A DNA stretch of 64,000 bases. Origin: Ophiodon elongatus (taxonomy: Eukaryota > Chordata > Actinopteri > Perciformes > Hexagrammidae). The DNA is taken from contig JACSYO010002071.1 of NCBI GenBank assembly GCA_016806645.1, forward strand, positions 62,001-126,000. Reading direction: 5' to 3'. A model generated the notes under the pieces. It saw nothing but the letters and a program-made list of their open reading frames with translations. It did no database searches and was not told the origin of the DNA. Below are positions 14,701 to 27,141 of the stretch, piece by piece (the stretch's first letter is position 1; each line of letters begins with the position of its first letter). The position numbers and the translations under genes were made by a program.

Positions 14701-16077
14701 CTGTTGGTGGTTTTGTTGCCTAACTAAACCTAACTATTTGTGGTTTTGTTGCCTAACTAAACCTAACAGTTTGTGGTTTTGTTGCCTAGCTAAACCTAAA
14801 TGTTGGTGGTTTTGTTGCCTAACTAAACCTAACTGTTGGTTTTGTTGCCTAACTAAACCTAACTGTTGGTTTTGTTGCCTAACTAAACCTAACTGTTGGT
14901 GGTTTTGTTGCCTAACTAAACCTAACTGTTGGTTTTGTTGCCTAACTAAACCTAACTGTTGGTTTTGTTGCCTAACTAAACCTAACTGTTGGTGGTTTTG
15001 TTGCCTAACTAAACCTAACTGTTGGTGGTTTTGTTGCCTAACTAAACCTAACTGTTGGTTTTGTTGCCTAACTAAACCTAACTGTTGGTGGTTTTGTTGC
15101 CTAACTAAACCTAACTGTTGGTGGTTTTGTTGCCTAACTAAACCTAACTGTTGGTTTTGTTGCCTAACTAAACCTAACTATTTCTGGTTTTGTTGCTGAA
15201 ACCTAATTGTACGTAGTTATTTTAAGGCCAACCATGATGTTTTCCCTAAACCTAACGAAGTGTCCTTTGTTGCCTTAACCTAACTTTCGTTTATATAAGC
15301 GATGTCGTCCCGAAAAAAGAGTTGTGCCGAGGACACGAAAAAGTCAGCCAGGTCCTAAAACTCTGGTGGGAAAACTTAAATTGTCGGCTGACAGCAGCAG
15401 ATTACTGCCCAAGGCTGTTTATTTGTGGTGTCCACATACTTTTGGGCAATTTGTGTATTTTTCCACAACTGATTAGAGAAGAAAGATTAGTTGGTTTCCT
15501 GTTGTTTCCTGATGAACGATCATTTTGTGGTGCTGAATGGACAGCTCCATAAACCAGACTCCACTTAATTATCGTGGATTTTAAAACACCAATTCTCCTC
15601 TGTTCTTTATGTGTTTCTCTTTATGCGTCGGATCAGATAACACAGACTTTACAGCCCCATCACCACCAGCGCTCTGCCTCTTTATTACCTGCTCTGGTCC
15701 CAGTTGGCTGCGAACAGGACCAGTATTTTCCTGCCGTATCTGTCAAGATTGGACAGCACGCCGGGGAAGCCGTCCTTCAGGGCCTGCTTGATGCCCGGGT
15801 CAGTCGCTTTCAGGTTCTTGAACATGTCCAGGTTCTGCTGCCGGTACTCAAAATACTGTGCCAGCAGCCGAAACGCCTCGAAGTGGTTGAACTTCCTCGC
15901 TCGGAGGAATCTGAGGATGAACGGGTCGTCTGTCCTGAGGAAACCGATGTCCGGCCGGGTGATGATCATGTCCCGGACCTCCTGGATGTCCTGGTGTAAA
16001 GTCTCCGGGTTTTCTTTCAGCTCCACCTTGGCCTTCTCCAGGGTCTCTGGAGAGAGGCCAGCCTGCAAGTGAGTCAT
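11793..16077 (-). CDS. clvs2: Clavesin-2, first two coding exons (3' part outside window or not found)
   Basis: Clavesins are neuronal Sec14/CRAL-TRIO lipid-transfer proteins that bind PtdIns(3,5)P2 and act with clathrin on endosomes and lysosomes (family knowledge). Coding exon 1 is 16077-15689 (start MTHLQAGLSPETLEKAK, end NWDQS plus two bases, donor AG|GTAATA). Coding exon 2 is 11967-11793 (acceptor CAG|ATAC, TFVDILRAILLSLESMIED to LRLAIEGLQ, donor CAG|GTACGG). Joined they give 188 codons with matching phase, covering the CRAL-TRIO N-terminal helices and the first half of the lipid-binding domain; the human protein is about 327 residues. The words YEYRQQNLDMFK-type, TFVDILRA and SNFTFKQ favour CLVS2 over CLVS1, as does the neighbouring smpdl3a. 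The frame stays open 28 codons upstream to another ATG at 16161. I chose 16077 because vertebrate clavesin-2 starts MTHLQAG. Later exons were not found. Confidence 0.93.
13661..15205. repeat. Minisatellite in clvs2 intron 1, 33- and 30-bp units
   Basis: There are about 48 tandem units built on ggttttgttgcctaactaaa + cctaact. A long unit (33 bp, with gttggtggtttt) and a short unit (30 bp, with gttggtttt) alternate irregularly. Both lengths are multiples of three, so a frame reading WFCCLTKPN stays open for over 150 codons without being a gene. Early in the array a block of about 228 bp (seven units) recurs: 13841 onward resembles 14069 onward. The right half is more homogeneous. A run of T precedes it. 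Both flanks (13545-13640 and 15206-15300) look like remains of the dispersed repeat that carries the monomer. Confidence 0.95.
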
Positions 16078-16159
16078 CTTTTGCAACAGCTGTCCCTCCA
16101 CGGGGGACCACAGCACACCAGCTTCCAGTGAAACAGCAGAATCAATTGTTACCTCCAGC

Positions 16160-17345
16160 AACAGGGTGGTGGTTTTCCTTTATGGTTCAAAAGCTGCCCT
16201 CAGATGGAGGCCCGCTGATCTGTAGACGTAATCCACCCTGAACTGGCACAGACGCTGCTGCTATGATGCTCCTATGAAGCATTATAAACATAACGGGCCG
16301 TTCACTTTTACGCACGGAAACATTTCAATCCCGCCGTCAAGAATTCAACTTTATTGTGTTTTCCCCACCATGCGGGTACCGGCTCTGGTCCTCCGGGCTT
16401 CAGGCGGCACATCCAACCTGCTGATCCGGGCGGCCTGAGCTCACAGCCGACACACAGCCGCTTCCCTCCATGTCAAAGCCGCTCCTCTCTTTCTCTCGCT
16501 CTCTGTGACACGATGACGACGACAGCATCCCCCGTCTCCCCGGCGTCGCTCGCGGCGGCCAGGCAATGCGACACGAGCCTGCAGCAGTTGCTATATCATC
16601 ATCACCAGCATCCCTCCGCCTTCACGACGCATCTCCATCCGCCGACCGACGGATGCTGCTGCTGCTGCTGCTGCTGCTGGTGGTGGTGTTGGTGTTGGTG
16701 TTGGTGTTGGTGGTGCCGCCGACCGCTCCGTCACCGTCACCGACAATCGAGGCAGATTTGTCCGCTTGTTTCCGCGTCTGCATTCCCGTCTCAATCCCCC
16801 CTGCTGCTCATCAGCACCATCCACAACGTGGGTGTCAATTTAGATCTTAAAATGTATCAAAGACCAACAAAAAAAAAAAATGGTATCCAGTAGCACAGGT
16901 GTCCCGCGAGGTTTTGCCACCGGTTTCTGTTTTTTTTTTTTTTTTTTGGAAAGGGGTGGGGTGGACTTGGGTTGGAGGGGGGGTGGGGGGATTACCGTCT
17001 CCGCTCCTCCTGCTGCTGCTGTTGCTGCCGCCGTCTGTTCGCCGGGAAAGTGACTGACAACAAGAGAGTCTGTGCTCCGGTGTGGGGGGGAGGGAGGGAG
17101 TGGGGAGGGAAGAGGTGGTGGGGGGAGGGGGGGTGGGGTGTTGGATGAAAAGGCAACAGATATGAAAAGGGATGCGGAGAGAAAGAGAGGGCAAGGTGGC
17201 AGAAAGATGGAGAATATAGCTGAAAAGTGATGGATGGAGCGATGGAGAAAGGATGCTGGAGGGAGGATGGACAGAGGTAAAGGGTGGAGGGATGAAGGTG
17301 GGGGTGGACTCTGGGTTTTGGAGGCCTGAGGCAAAATTAGGGGCC
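16160..17345 (-). promoter_or_regulatory. Probable clvs2 5' region: CpG- and G-rich with triplet repeats
   Basis: Just upstream of clvs2 exon 1 the composition changes to CpG-containing sequence (for example 16530-16575), a (GCT)n/(GGT)n/(GTTGGT)n triplet block at about 16652-16715, and plus-strand G-runs at 16970-17130. This fits a promoter or 5' UTR exon area of a neuronal gene. No TATA box or transcription start can be fixed by eye, and 5' non-coding exons cannot be delimited. Confidence 0.4.
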
Positions 17346-18482
17346 TCAATTTCACCCTTTTCCTTAAATAATGCAGGTTTTTAAGCCTCTAAATCACAAA
17401 TACTTTTATTTTCAACGCGTTGTGGACCATTTACAACCATAGTTTTTGACTCTGTGTGTATTTATTGCTACCGTTCCGATATTTCAGCTGCAAGTAAAGA
17501 AATACGGAGTAAATTAAAGCCTCATAATTAAGGCCTCTTTCACTTGAGACCCTTAAAGCTGTAAACACACAATGAGTACGATCTGTAATTGAATATAGAT
17601 GCAAACGTTTACTTGTAAATGTAAGCGTTGATATGGGGATTTGCACATCCAAAGTTTTTTAGGATGTCTAGGATATAAGCACTGACTTTATTTACTTGTG
17701 TACGTAGCCCACAGAGATACTAGGGGTCAAAGACTAAAGGTTGTAAAACTGACTGCCTCGTCACAAACCTACCACCTAAGAAAGTTTGAATTGGCCACCA
17801 ACAAAATCATGACATTTCTCATTTGTATATTAACTAAACTGTCAAATCTTCCTTCGTGTACATATTTCTATCCACAACACTAAGATACTGTTTCAAAGCC
17901 ATCTCCACGCTGCCATGCTATTTTAGTTTTAGTTTGAATTTACATTTTTGGTCTTAAAAGAGGAACATTTAAAGATTTGTCCAATAAATAAACAAGATAT
18001 AAAGTAGTTAACAATGCTAACATTACTCTATAAAGTAGCAGCACGAGTGCTGAGATGTTAATCTAGGAGTTCACTTCCTCCTTCCTCATCTTTTTTCTTC
18101 CCTTCTCTGCCTTCTTAGATAATACATGTGTTGAATTTCTTTTATGAAATATGTCTAACACCAACTGCCTCATTTATCTTCCTTAAAGTGTCTTTTTTTT
18201 TCTTTTTAGGATATACTCTTGGGGGTCCATGTCAGTCTCTGGGCCCCCGGGCGGGTGTCGTTTTTTGCCAGTAAAGTCTTCCTCTGGAGGGAGACGGAGG
18301 GATGAAGTGACAAAAGAACTGGCGGAGGGATTAAGTGAAAGAGGAGAGTCAAGTGTTGGTTGCAGCCTCAGATGGAAAGATGGAGGGACGAACCACCACC
18401 ATCACCCCGATTTGACTCGGTGAGATCATAATTCATACTCTAAAAGTGGGCTTACTTACTCACAGGGTTTATTACAGCTGGT

Positions 18483-18545
18483 CAAATGAAACGTAGCTAC
18501 ATGGATGAATGGATGAATGGATGGATGGGTGGATGGATGGATGGA
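18483..18545. repeat. (ATGG)n-type microsatellite
   Basis: Imperfect tandem gatg / gatggatg units interrupted by aatg and ggtg variants. Confidence 0.85.
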
Positions 18546-19449
18546 GGCGGGTGGGGGTGGCACCTGCTCAGTGGTCACCAGACAGCTGCACTTAAACATG
18601 CTGAATTAATGTCTATTGTATCCGCCTACTTATCTCTCAATGCACATGGCTGAGTGCTGAGCGCTGTGCCACGCAGCTCGCTTCACCTCCTCTGCTGTTT
18701 ACGAAAACAATGTAGTCAAACATGCAACAAACAAATTAAATAAGTTGCAGAAATACAAAAACAGAGAGTGAAGAGAATACCTCGCAGATCTTCTCTTCTT
18801 TCCTGAATTGTCAGTCCTCGCTTTTTTTTTCTTCTTTTGCTGCTATATTTAGTTACTGCTGATGACCCAACATAAAAGTCAGCTGTGTTCAGAAAGTTGT
18901 GGCATTATTATTTCTTAAAATTGCATTTAGGAATACAAAAGAACAAGAGGTCTTTTGGTCGATTGTTGGTTTTGTCTCATTTTTGTTCAGTAGCCTGTTT
19001 TTCTGATGAAGTATGTTGTTGCCTTTTTGTTCTGGAGATTCTTCCCCTTGTAAAATCACCGTCGCGGAGAGAGTAAAAAAGCAGACAAAGAAGCATTTAA
19101 AAACGTTTATTTGTGAGGCACTTTTAGAAAAGAATAGTTTTAGAAATTGAAAAACGTGAAACATGGTAGAGTTGAGATTCAACATGTTAGTTAGTTTAGG
19201 AGCAAAACTTTCTGTGTGGTTCAGGCAACGGTTTAAACATGTAACATCTCCACATTTACATCAATAAATTAGTAAAACATTCTGAATAAAGCAACCACGA
19301 TGGCTCTTACATATGTTTATTTTTAGGAAGCCTAGCGAGGGATTTAAATGAAGAATTAATTTTTAATTTCCCACAAAGTAATGACCTCCAACTCCCAACA
19401 GAACAGGTCCTAGCTTGTTATGACTATTCTGCTTAATACATTTTTACTC

Positions 19450-20110
19450 ACTAAGATAACATAAAATAAGATAAGTAGGATAAGATAATATAAGTAGGAT
19501 AAGATAAGATAAGTAGGATAAGATAAGATAAGTAGGATAAGATAACATATGTTGAATAAGATAAGTAAGATAAGATAAGATAAGTAGGATAAGATAACAT
19601 ATGTTGAATAAGATAAGTAAGATAAGATAAGATAAGTAGGATAAGATAACATAGTTGAATAAGATAAGTAAGATAAGATAAGATAAGTAGGATAAGATAA
19701 CATATGTTGAATAAGATAAGTAAGATAAGATAAGATAAGTAGGATAAGATAACATATGTTGAATAAGATAAGTAAGATAAGATAAGATAAGTAGGATAAG
19801 ATAACATATGTTGAATAAGATAAGTAAGATAAGATAAGATAAGTAAGATAAGATAAGATAAGTAGGATAAGATAAGATAAGTAGGATAAGATAAGATAAG
19901 AAATATAGGATAAGATAAGTAGGATAAGATAAGATAAGATAAGATAAGATAATAAATATAGGATAACATAAGTAGGATAAGATAAGTAGGATAGGATAAG
20001 ATAAGATAAGATAATAAATATAGGATAAGATAAGTAGGATAAGATAAGTAGGATAGGATAAGATAAGATAATATAATCCTTTATTAGTCCCACAGCGTGT
20101 ACATTTGCCG
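19450..20110 (-). repeat. GATAA satellite with 52-bp higher-order repeat, at a retroelement-like tail
   Basis: The core is (AAGAT)n with 'aagtagg' interruptions. Between about 19540 and 19850 a 52-bp unit containing aacatatgttgaataagat repeats about five times (starts 19544, 19596, 19648 and so on; one copy has lost two bases). The right end runs into tcctttattagtcccacag at 20078-20096, which resembles the 3' end of teleost LINE-type elements whose tails expand into microsatellites. The 254-codon minus-strand frame (LSYLILSYL repeats) is a product of the repeat. Confidence 0.85.
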
Positions 20111-20574
20111 GATTACAGCAGCAAAGTGGATAGTGACAAAACAAAAAACACAAGTATAATAAATGAGTAATCAAACAGCAAAGGTAAAATAAATAAGTAA
20201 AAAAAACGTAGAAATTAAGATCTTATATAACCGGCCTGAATTAAAAAACATACGGCATATTATTTCTCTCCAAGCAGGTCATGATGATATCGTCATGCGA
20301 CCCAAACTCAGTCGGTCTGAGGGTGAAGACCAGGGTTTGTTGAATCTGCTGTCAGTGGGGGAGGGGACGGGGAAAATCCTGAATGCAGGAGGGGGGGGGG
20401 GGCGAGGGGTAGAGGGAAAGTACCGGGGTCCCAGGGGAGGCTGGAGGCAGGAGGGGGTGTCGCAACAATTGCCTTCAGCTCTGATGGGCCAGTGTTGGAG
20501 CTAATTGAATGCATCGTGGACTTGCATTGGAAATTACCTCTGCCGCAGCTGTCATTTTCTGGAGTGCTTCTTTG

Positions 20575-20635
20575 ATTTGTCTCTGAGTCTCTGAGTCTCT
20601 GAGTCTCTGAGTCTCTGAGTCTCTGAGTCTCTGAG
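20575..20635. repeat. 8-bp tandem repeat (ctgagtct)n
   Basis: About seven perfect copies of the octamer ctgagtct. Confidence 0.95.
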
Positions 20636-21559
20636 GGCTGATTAACAAACGACGGCTGGACTTCAAGAGTTCACACGAGGACGTCTAGAGGATCCAGAAG
20701 GTCTGAGGATCTGCAGCTGAACATTAAACTGTCCTGCCCCCCCCCCCCCCCCACAATTATTTTTTATTTGGTCAATCATTGTCTGCAAATTACAGGAAAA
20801 AGGCCCGTCATGCACATTTAAACCCAGTTGCCAGTTTATTAAATTCAACTAAAGCTATTGCAGTCTGCAATAAATCACCAGTTCTTTATGAAACTGTATT
20901 TCTTTATGCCTCTTATATTCAGCCGACCTTCACTGGTAGCTTAAACGGGGTTTTCTCACATCCTGTTGAAGTAAATCAAAAATATAATTAATACTCAAAA
21001 CATGACTGATTGTCATTGCGTCATAGATGGATGGATTTTCTTTTATAACTGGCTTTTGTTTGATTATATATCGCAATCTTTTTTTTTTCATGTAGTTAGC
21101 TGCTCATACAGGCAGGCAGGTGATATTTGAGGATATATCAGAGGGCCATAAACACTGGTTTGTGCAAAATTGGATGCAGGAAAAGTCATGGTAGGAAATG
21201 TGAAACCTGAGATTTAATCTATACAAAACAAACAAACAAAAACATAAATTAAAAAAATTAAAAAATCAGTATAGCTTAAACTTTTCTCATGCACCAATGA
21301 GACGAACGGATGAGAGGACTCCTCGTGCACAGCTCCTTTCTTCTTCTCATGTTCATTCAAACTTAATCTAGACTTAATTCCACGTCACCTGACTGGATGA
21401 AACAGAGAGAACAGTTAGAACATGCACCGAAAAAAACTGAACCCGTGACCTTCTGCTGAGCTTCTTCAACAGTGAGGCACCACGGCGCCCTCTGCTGGTC
21501 AATGTGACGTGAGAGCAATATACAGTATTTCAAGGGAGGGGGGTGAGGTAAAAAAAATC

Positions 21560-21830
21560 AAAATCAACTAGTAGATATCACCATGAAACTTCCGCAGTTG
21601 ATTACTTACATTAAAATTTTTGTTTTTTGTATTACAGGTTTTCTCAAATTAAAGGTTTAAATATGCAAATTTATCAAATATGAGCAAATTTGCAAACATT
21701 TCCAGAACAAAAAAAGACACTACTAGCTGAAACGTCCCCAATTACTGAAATTAAGACAATTATTTTTCATACTACAAGTTTTTAGAAATGTTATGTTTAA
21801 ATATGCAAAATGAGGCATTGTCTAATGGTA
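21560..21830 (+). repeat. Dispersed repeat ('atatcaccatgaaact' family)
   Basis: Blocks gatatcaccatgaaactt, tgtattacaggttttctcaa and tttaaatatgcaaa recur in inverted form, twice in tandem, at 49430-50090. Coding potential is absent. Confidence 0.65.
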
Positions 21831-23619
21831 ACTTTTTGTGAAATTAGGATAAATCTAAAGACGCAAATAGACAAAGTAGTAAAATAAACACCTACATGTG
21901 TATTTTGGATGTTTTATTTTTCACTGCTCTGAAATAAGACATTTTGTTTTCCTCTCGCGTCTCGTCTCAAACAGCACGAAGATCTGTTGGCGATCTCGAA
22001 ACTGTTTGCTACCCAATTGTTTCCACATTGCACATAAACTAAATATAATTTAAGTGTAAGGTAATAAAAAACACAGTTATATGTGAACTGTAATGATTGA
22101 CTTCATACCCCAGAACTGGCAGGAAGTATATATAGTTTAATCTTTTTGCGTTTACCAGAGAGTTTAAGTAAAAAAAATAAATGTACATTGTGTCATTATT
22201 TTATTTTATAACATCAAAAGCACATTTTTATGACTGTATGAATAAGAATAAAACTGTTTTTTTTAAACTATGTCCGTATATAAGAATAATATGTCTGGTA
22301 ATTATTGCAGTTTAAATCATTCCTGTTCATAGCTTTATCATCGGTCTCCATTGAACCATTGAACGCATCCTCCACCACAAAAGGCGACACCACCCGAGGA
22401 GCAGCAGATGGCAGCATTGATTCAGTTATTGAACCACTTTAAAAAAACTTTAAAAAAACCTGGCCTGTGACTCAAACCTTACGACAGTAGAGCTTCTAAC
22501 GACTTTTCTCACCCTTTACAAACATAGACCATATAGCTTTAATTAAAACAAATAAAAAATCGCTCTCTAATAAGTGTTTATGAGACAAAGATTTTCTTTG
22601 CAAGGTTGAAATAAAAATGCGTTTTATTGTTTTTAAACAACTCTTTTCTCTCTCTCTCACAGGTTTTTCAATAAATGTGTTCTGGCCACAACAACGACAA
22701 GAAATAATAAAAAAAAAGGAGCATAATAATGCTGATGTTGCATAACATCTGTGCGCCGCTTAGGTTGCAGTTGAACAAGAAAACGTGTTAAAATAATGTG
22801 AAAATATAATTAAACAATTTCAACAGGGAATTTAAATGAAAGGAGAAATTGATAAGTGAGGAACCGTCGGGGGAGACGAAGAATTTCTGCAGCAACCCCC
22901 CCAACGCCCCCTTTCCCGTGCACCTCTTCTGAGCCCCAGATGCAGTGGTCTCTCCACTGGGGGTCGGACCACGAGGTCAGTACAGTGTTGATCAGGTGGA
23001 ATAAAAGGGGTTGTAACCCCCCCAGAGGGATCAAAGACACTGGTCAACATGCCACACCCCTCTACCCCTCTCTTCCTGTACAAACCTCTCTGAGGGCAAA
23101 CTCACTGACCCTTCAAACCGAGCAGGGGGGGTCGGTGGGGGAGGGGGGTGGAGGGAGGGGTGGGGGGTGTATAGAGGGAAGGATGGCTGGAGAGACGGAT
23201 TGAGGGAAGAACAGGGAGATTAAGCATTAGCAGTCAGATTAACCTCCTGGATTCCCCTCGGAGATTTATTACTTGTTGCATCTTTGCAATATGGCCGATC
23301 TGTTCAGGAAACAGGAGTATAGGTGGAATAGATTGTGGGGGTTCAGTGCTTTCTCTTATCCCTTCCTACAGTTACTTGCTTTGATTAATTGATGTCCGTC
23401 GTGGCTCTTAAACCGAGCAAGTCCAACTGTTGTAGAAACGGCAGAAACTTTAAAGATTATCGATTGTTTAAAGGGAATTATACGGCAACTTTGTTTGTCC
23501 TCACCTTTGCCAGGTAAAGTCTCTCTGAGATAAATATAAAGATAGATAGACAGATTTATCCAGGAAGGCCCTGCAAAGATACACGTCTATGTTAAAGCTT
23601 ATAAATTCTTTATACATGC

Positions 23620-24140
23620 ATTCTCTCTGATGTCCACCAGGGGGCGACTCCTCTGGTTGTATAGAAGTCAAAGCTTCATGTGTTAAAGCTGCATTCTCTC
23701 TCCTGACCACCAGGGGGCGACTCCTCTGGTTGTATAGAAGTTGACCACCAGGGGGCGACTCCTCTGGTTGTATAGAAGTCTATAGAAAATGACTCTACTT
23801 CTCTCTTGATTTATTCCCTCAGTAAACATTGTAAACATGAGTTTATGTCTCAATCTCTAGTTTCAAGTCTTCTTCAATACAGCATGATGTTCATTTAGTA
23901 AATTATGGTCCATTTAGAGTCAAACAGACCATAAAGCAGGGGATGCTTTAGGGGCGGAGCTACAAGGTGATTGACAGGTCTCTAACAGAGTCGTATATCT
24001 CTACCACAGCGTCAGTCCGCCACAGTCCAAATATTGTCACAAACCGAACGTCAACGGCCAAAATCCAAGATGGCGACGGCCAAAATGCCAAACTCGAGGC
24101 TTCAAAGTTGCACAAACCAACGTGTGACGTCACGCAGGCC
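23620..24140 (+). repeat. Dispersed element, copy 3, with internal partial duplication
   Basis: Same order of blocks as copies 1 and 2 (inverted relative to copy 2). The gaccaccagggggcgactcc segment occurs three times in quick succession (about 23633, 23704 and 23742), so this copy has internal tandem duplication. It ends with accaacgtgtgacgtcacg near 24116-24135. Confidence 0.75.
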
Positions 24141-24863
24141 GGAGAAGTTGGAGAAGTTAAGAAATGAAGTAGGTGTTTCCCTTCTGCTCACAATTCTCTG
24201 GCTATGTCGTCAATTGCTAGCGAAATATATTATTTTTATGTTGACATAAATGGCTCATTCTCAGGTAACAAAAACACAGTGATTCTTATTTCCAGGTGAT
24301 AAAACACAAAATAAAACGTACTTAATAATATCATAAACCATTTTCTGTAGATAGATAGATTCCCCATAAATGCAACACACTGTTTCTTTAAGTAAAGTTT
24401 GATTGGTCAATCTACTATCTCCAACATTTAACCCACAGCATGGCATATGAAATCCCTGATGGTGAACAATGTTCCCATCCGTCCTATGAACAATACTTTT
24501 TAACGTCAGTCTACTCTTATTAATCAGACGATTTGAATTTCGTCCCACGACAGAGCGGGATGCTAATCACCGCATCCACCTCTCCAACATTGTTTGGTCG
24601 CACTCTCACGCGAAGACACATCCCATAACGCTCTAGTAGAATTGAGAATTTTTTTTCAATGGCCGCCATCTTTTGTGCCCCATTCATAAATGTTAGCACC
24701 TCCACGATAACCAGAGCTTTGTGTTCTTGGACAATAGCTTTTACTCCAGTGGGAAATGTACCAACTCTCCGTTTCTGGGTGAAATTTTAATTGGAAGTGG
24801 AGACTCGACCGTGCAGCCGGGATGTCAATAGCTGGCCTACGTCCAACTCGTTCGTACTGAGGG

Positions 24864-25040
24864 CACACACACACACGCACACACACACACACACACACGC
24901 GCGCGCACGCGCACACACACACAGTGATACAGACACACTACCAGTTATTTTTACTTTCCAAGACAGCAGCTCTCTAGAAAGGGTTGTAAAGTAAGTCATG
25001 TATTGACTAAGTGTTTGGTAACTTTGCTTCCTATCTACCC

Positions 25041-25109
<69 letters not shown>
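24864..25109. repeat. Two (CA)n microsatellites, the first with a CG-rich (Z-DNA type) core
   Basis: 24864-24922 is (CA)n interrupted by cgcgcgcgcacgcgc, an alternating purine-pyrimidine tract. 25043-25109 is a pure (CA)n of about 33 units. The 120 bases between are unique. Confidence 0.9.
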
Positions 25110-25110
<1 letters not shown>

Positions 25111-25568
25111 TCTGGACTCATCAGGTGTCTTACTCTCAGTTCTGTGATTAGTGGACGACCCGCACTACCTCCTAAGCCACATGTCCTCACAAGTTTAGTA
25201 AAACATTCTGAGCGCTGCTGTCATCAAAATGTAAATACCATGTGCTAGCAACAATTTTCTTTTTATGGAGATATTGCCTAATAAATACACAGAATGTAAC
25301 AGAATGTAATCACAGTATTGATGAATTAGGTAAAAAATGCAGGGAAATTGCCCACAGATTCAAATACTTTAATCTATTCAGCTATCTGAGAATTAGATAA
25401 TACAAATTTCAAGTACATCTTCGAGGGAGGACCAATAAACTCGGGGAATGTCTTTGCCATTAGACTTGAATATTTCTTGTGAACGAGTAGGTCGGATGGA
25501 GGAGCGAGAGAAAAGGGTCAGGAACACATCAGATCCTCTGGGGACCATGAATGTCCTCAGCACATATG

Positions 25569-25611
<43 letters not shown>

Positions 25612-25779
25612 GATAGAAATGGGTCCATTAGTCATTGAAGGAGGACTACTCGACCCGTGACACTAGCAGAAATCAATACTAATCAATACTAAATGTCATA
25701 GTCATTTTGCTGAAGGTCAAAACGTCTGTCTGTTAGTCAGAATGACGGTTTGGCCCTAATGGACATGGATTATGAGACA

Positions 25780-26060
25780 ATGTGGTTGTTTTCTCCCTTT
25801 TTGTAGGTATTTATTTGTCTTTTTATGCTCATTCTAGTTGCTTTGTGTCTTTTTCTTGTCATTTTTTTGCCTGTGCCCCTTTATGTAGTTGTTTTGTGTT
25901 TCTTTGTAGTTGTTTTGCATCTTTTTGTAGGTGTTTTGTGTTTCTTTGTAGTTGTCTTGTGTTTCTTTGTGGTTGTTTTGCTGTTTTTCATAGTTGTTGT
26001 GAGTCTGCGTGTAGCACTTTTGTGTCTCTTTGCAGTCCTTTTGAGTTGTTGAGGCCCAGT
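25780..26060 (+). repeat. Imperfect ~21-bp tandem repeat ('tttctttgtagttgttttgtg')
   Basis: Degenerate copies of a unit close to tgtttctttgtagttgtttt follow one another. A sister array of the same motif (ctctttgtggtcattttg type) lies at 46850-47130. The Cys/Val/Phe-rich open frames over it come from the repeat. Confidence 0.75.
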
Positions 26061-26711
26061 AGGGTCAGTAATCCAGCCATACTCATGGAGTCACCAAAAT
26101 AGAAAGGGTTCCTCCTTTTGGAAGCCAGGACACCGAAGAATAAGGTAAAATAAGGTATTGAACAAAGACAAGGTAAAAACAAAGGGGTTCAGTTTATACT
26201 GAATTGTGTACTTACTGTTAAACTACTACTGTTAAATCCACGTGAGAGAAAACCTGCTGAAACCTACAAATATTAAACAATAACATTTGATGAATTATTT
26301 TCTTCTTAAAAGTCTTTTTTTTTCATTTGGGTGGTGTTCTTTTTTTTTAACCTGGTTTTATACTATTTTGGAAAATGTAGGCTAAGTTAGAAAATGCATA
26401 TATTTAATTCGGAGTTTGGTTTTGTTGAAGTTCAAAAGTGAACGTTTTTCTTCACAGAAACACCTTTTTGTCCTGCTTCTCCTGCTTCAAATACATTGGC
26501 CTTTTTTTTGTGGGTGGTGGTGGGTGGGTGGGTGGGTGGGGGGGCGGGGAGGGGGGGGGTTGACACAGCCACCACCAGAGAGTGAAGTAATGGGTTCTGT
26601 GGAGTCTGATTGGCCGTTGGGTAACTGCCTATGGTGGGCCCATACAAAGGAGTGATCTGGGCTACAAGAGGCTTAGAACAAACTTCAATCTGAGGCCGGA
26701 CCCCCTCTAGT

Positions 26712-26712
<1 letters not shown>

Positions 26713-26758
<46 letters not shown>
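26713..26758. repeat. (CA)n microsatellite
   Basis: About 23 uninterrupted CA units, just right of a G-rich run (26510-26560). Confidence 0.95.
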
Positions 26759-26761
<3 letters not shown>

Positions 26762-27073
26762 TGCACATTGCTGTCTCCACTCGGTGATGAAGGAGCCCAT
26801 TCATGCCCACTGACAAATTACTACTGAAGCATGAGACTAAAGACCCCCCCCACCCCTCTGTCTCCGTCTCTCTCTCCCCATTATAGACTGTGTGAGACTT
26901 GGGTGTGAGAGAATATCACACGGGACACCGGAGTTATGAAAGGAGCATTATGTTTGGATGTCATGAGCATCAAAAGAACAATGCATTTTGTTGTAACTTT
27001 AATGTAACTCTAAAATGCATGGATGATGTAGCAAAAAAGAAAATGTGTAGCTGGCAAGTTTCACTGTACAAAG

Positions 27074-27074
<1 letters not shown>

Positions 27075-27141
<67 letters not shown>

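Noticed and set aside
13841..15199. Long plus-strand frames encoding WFCCLTKPN repeats, resembling a cysteine-rich repeat protein
   Set aside because: They are produced by a minisatellite whose units are multiples of three bases, inside the intron of a gene on the other strand. Single-base variants cause breaks, and there is no start, splice or end context.
13661..15205. CRISPR-like or telomere-like array
   Set aside because: There are no spacers between repeats, the host is a vertebrate, and the CCTAA words are not the vertebrate telomere hexamer.
15574..16072. Plus-strand frames over clvs2 exon 1
   Set aside because: They are antisense shadows of the well-conserved clavesin exon.
19410..20174. 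254-codon minus-strand frame with LSYLILSY repeats, resembling a membrane protein
   Set aside because: It is the translation of the GATAA satellite.
24656..25104. Cys/Val repeat frames
   Set aside because: They are translations of (CA)n microsatellites.
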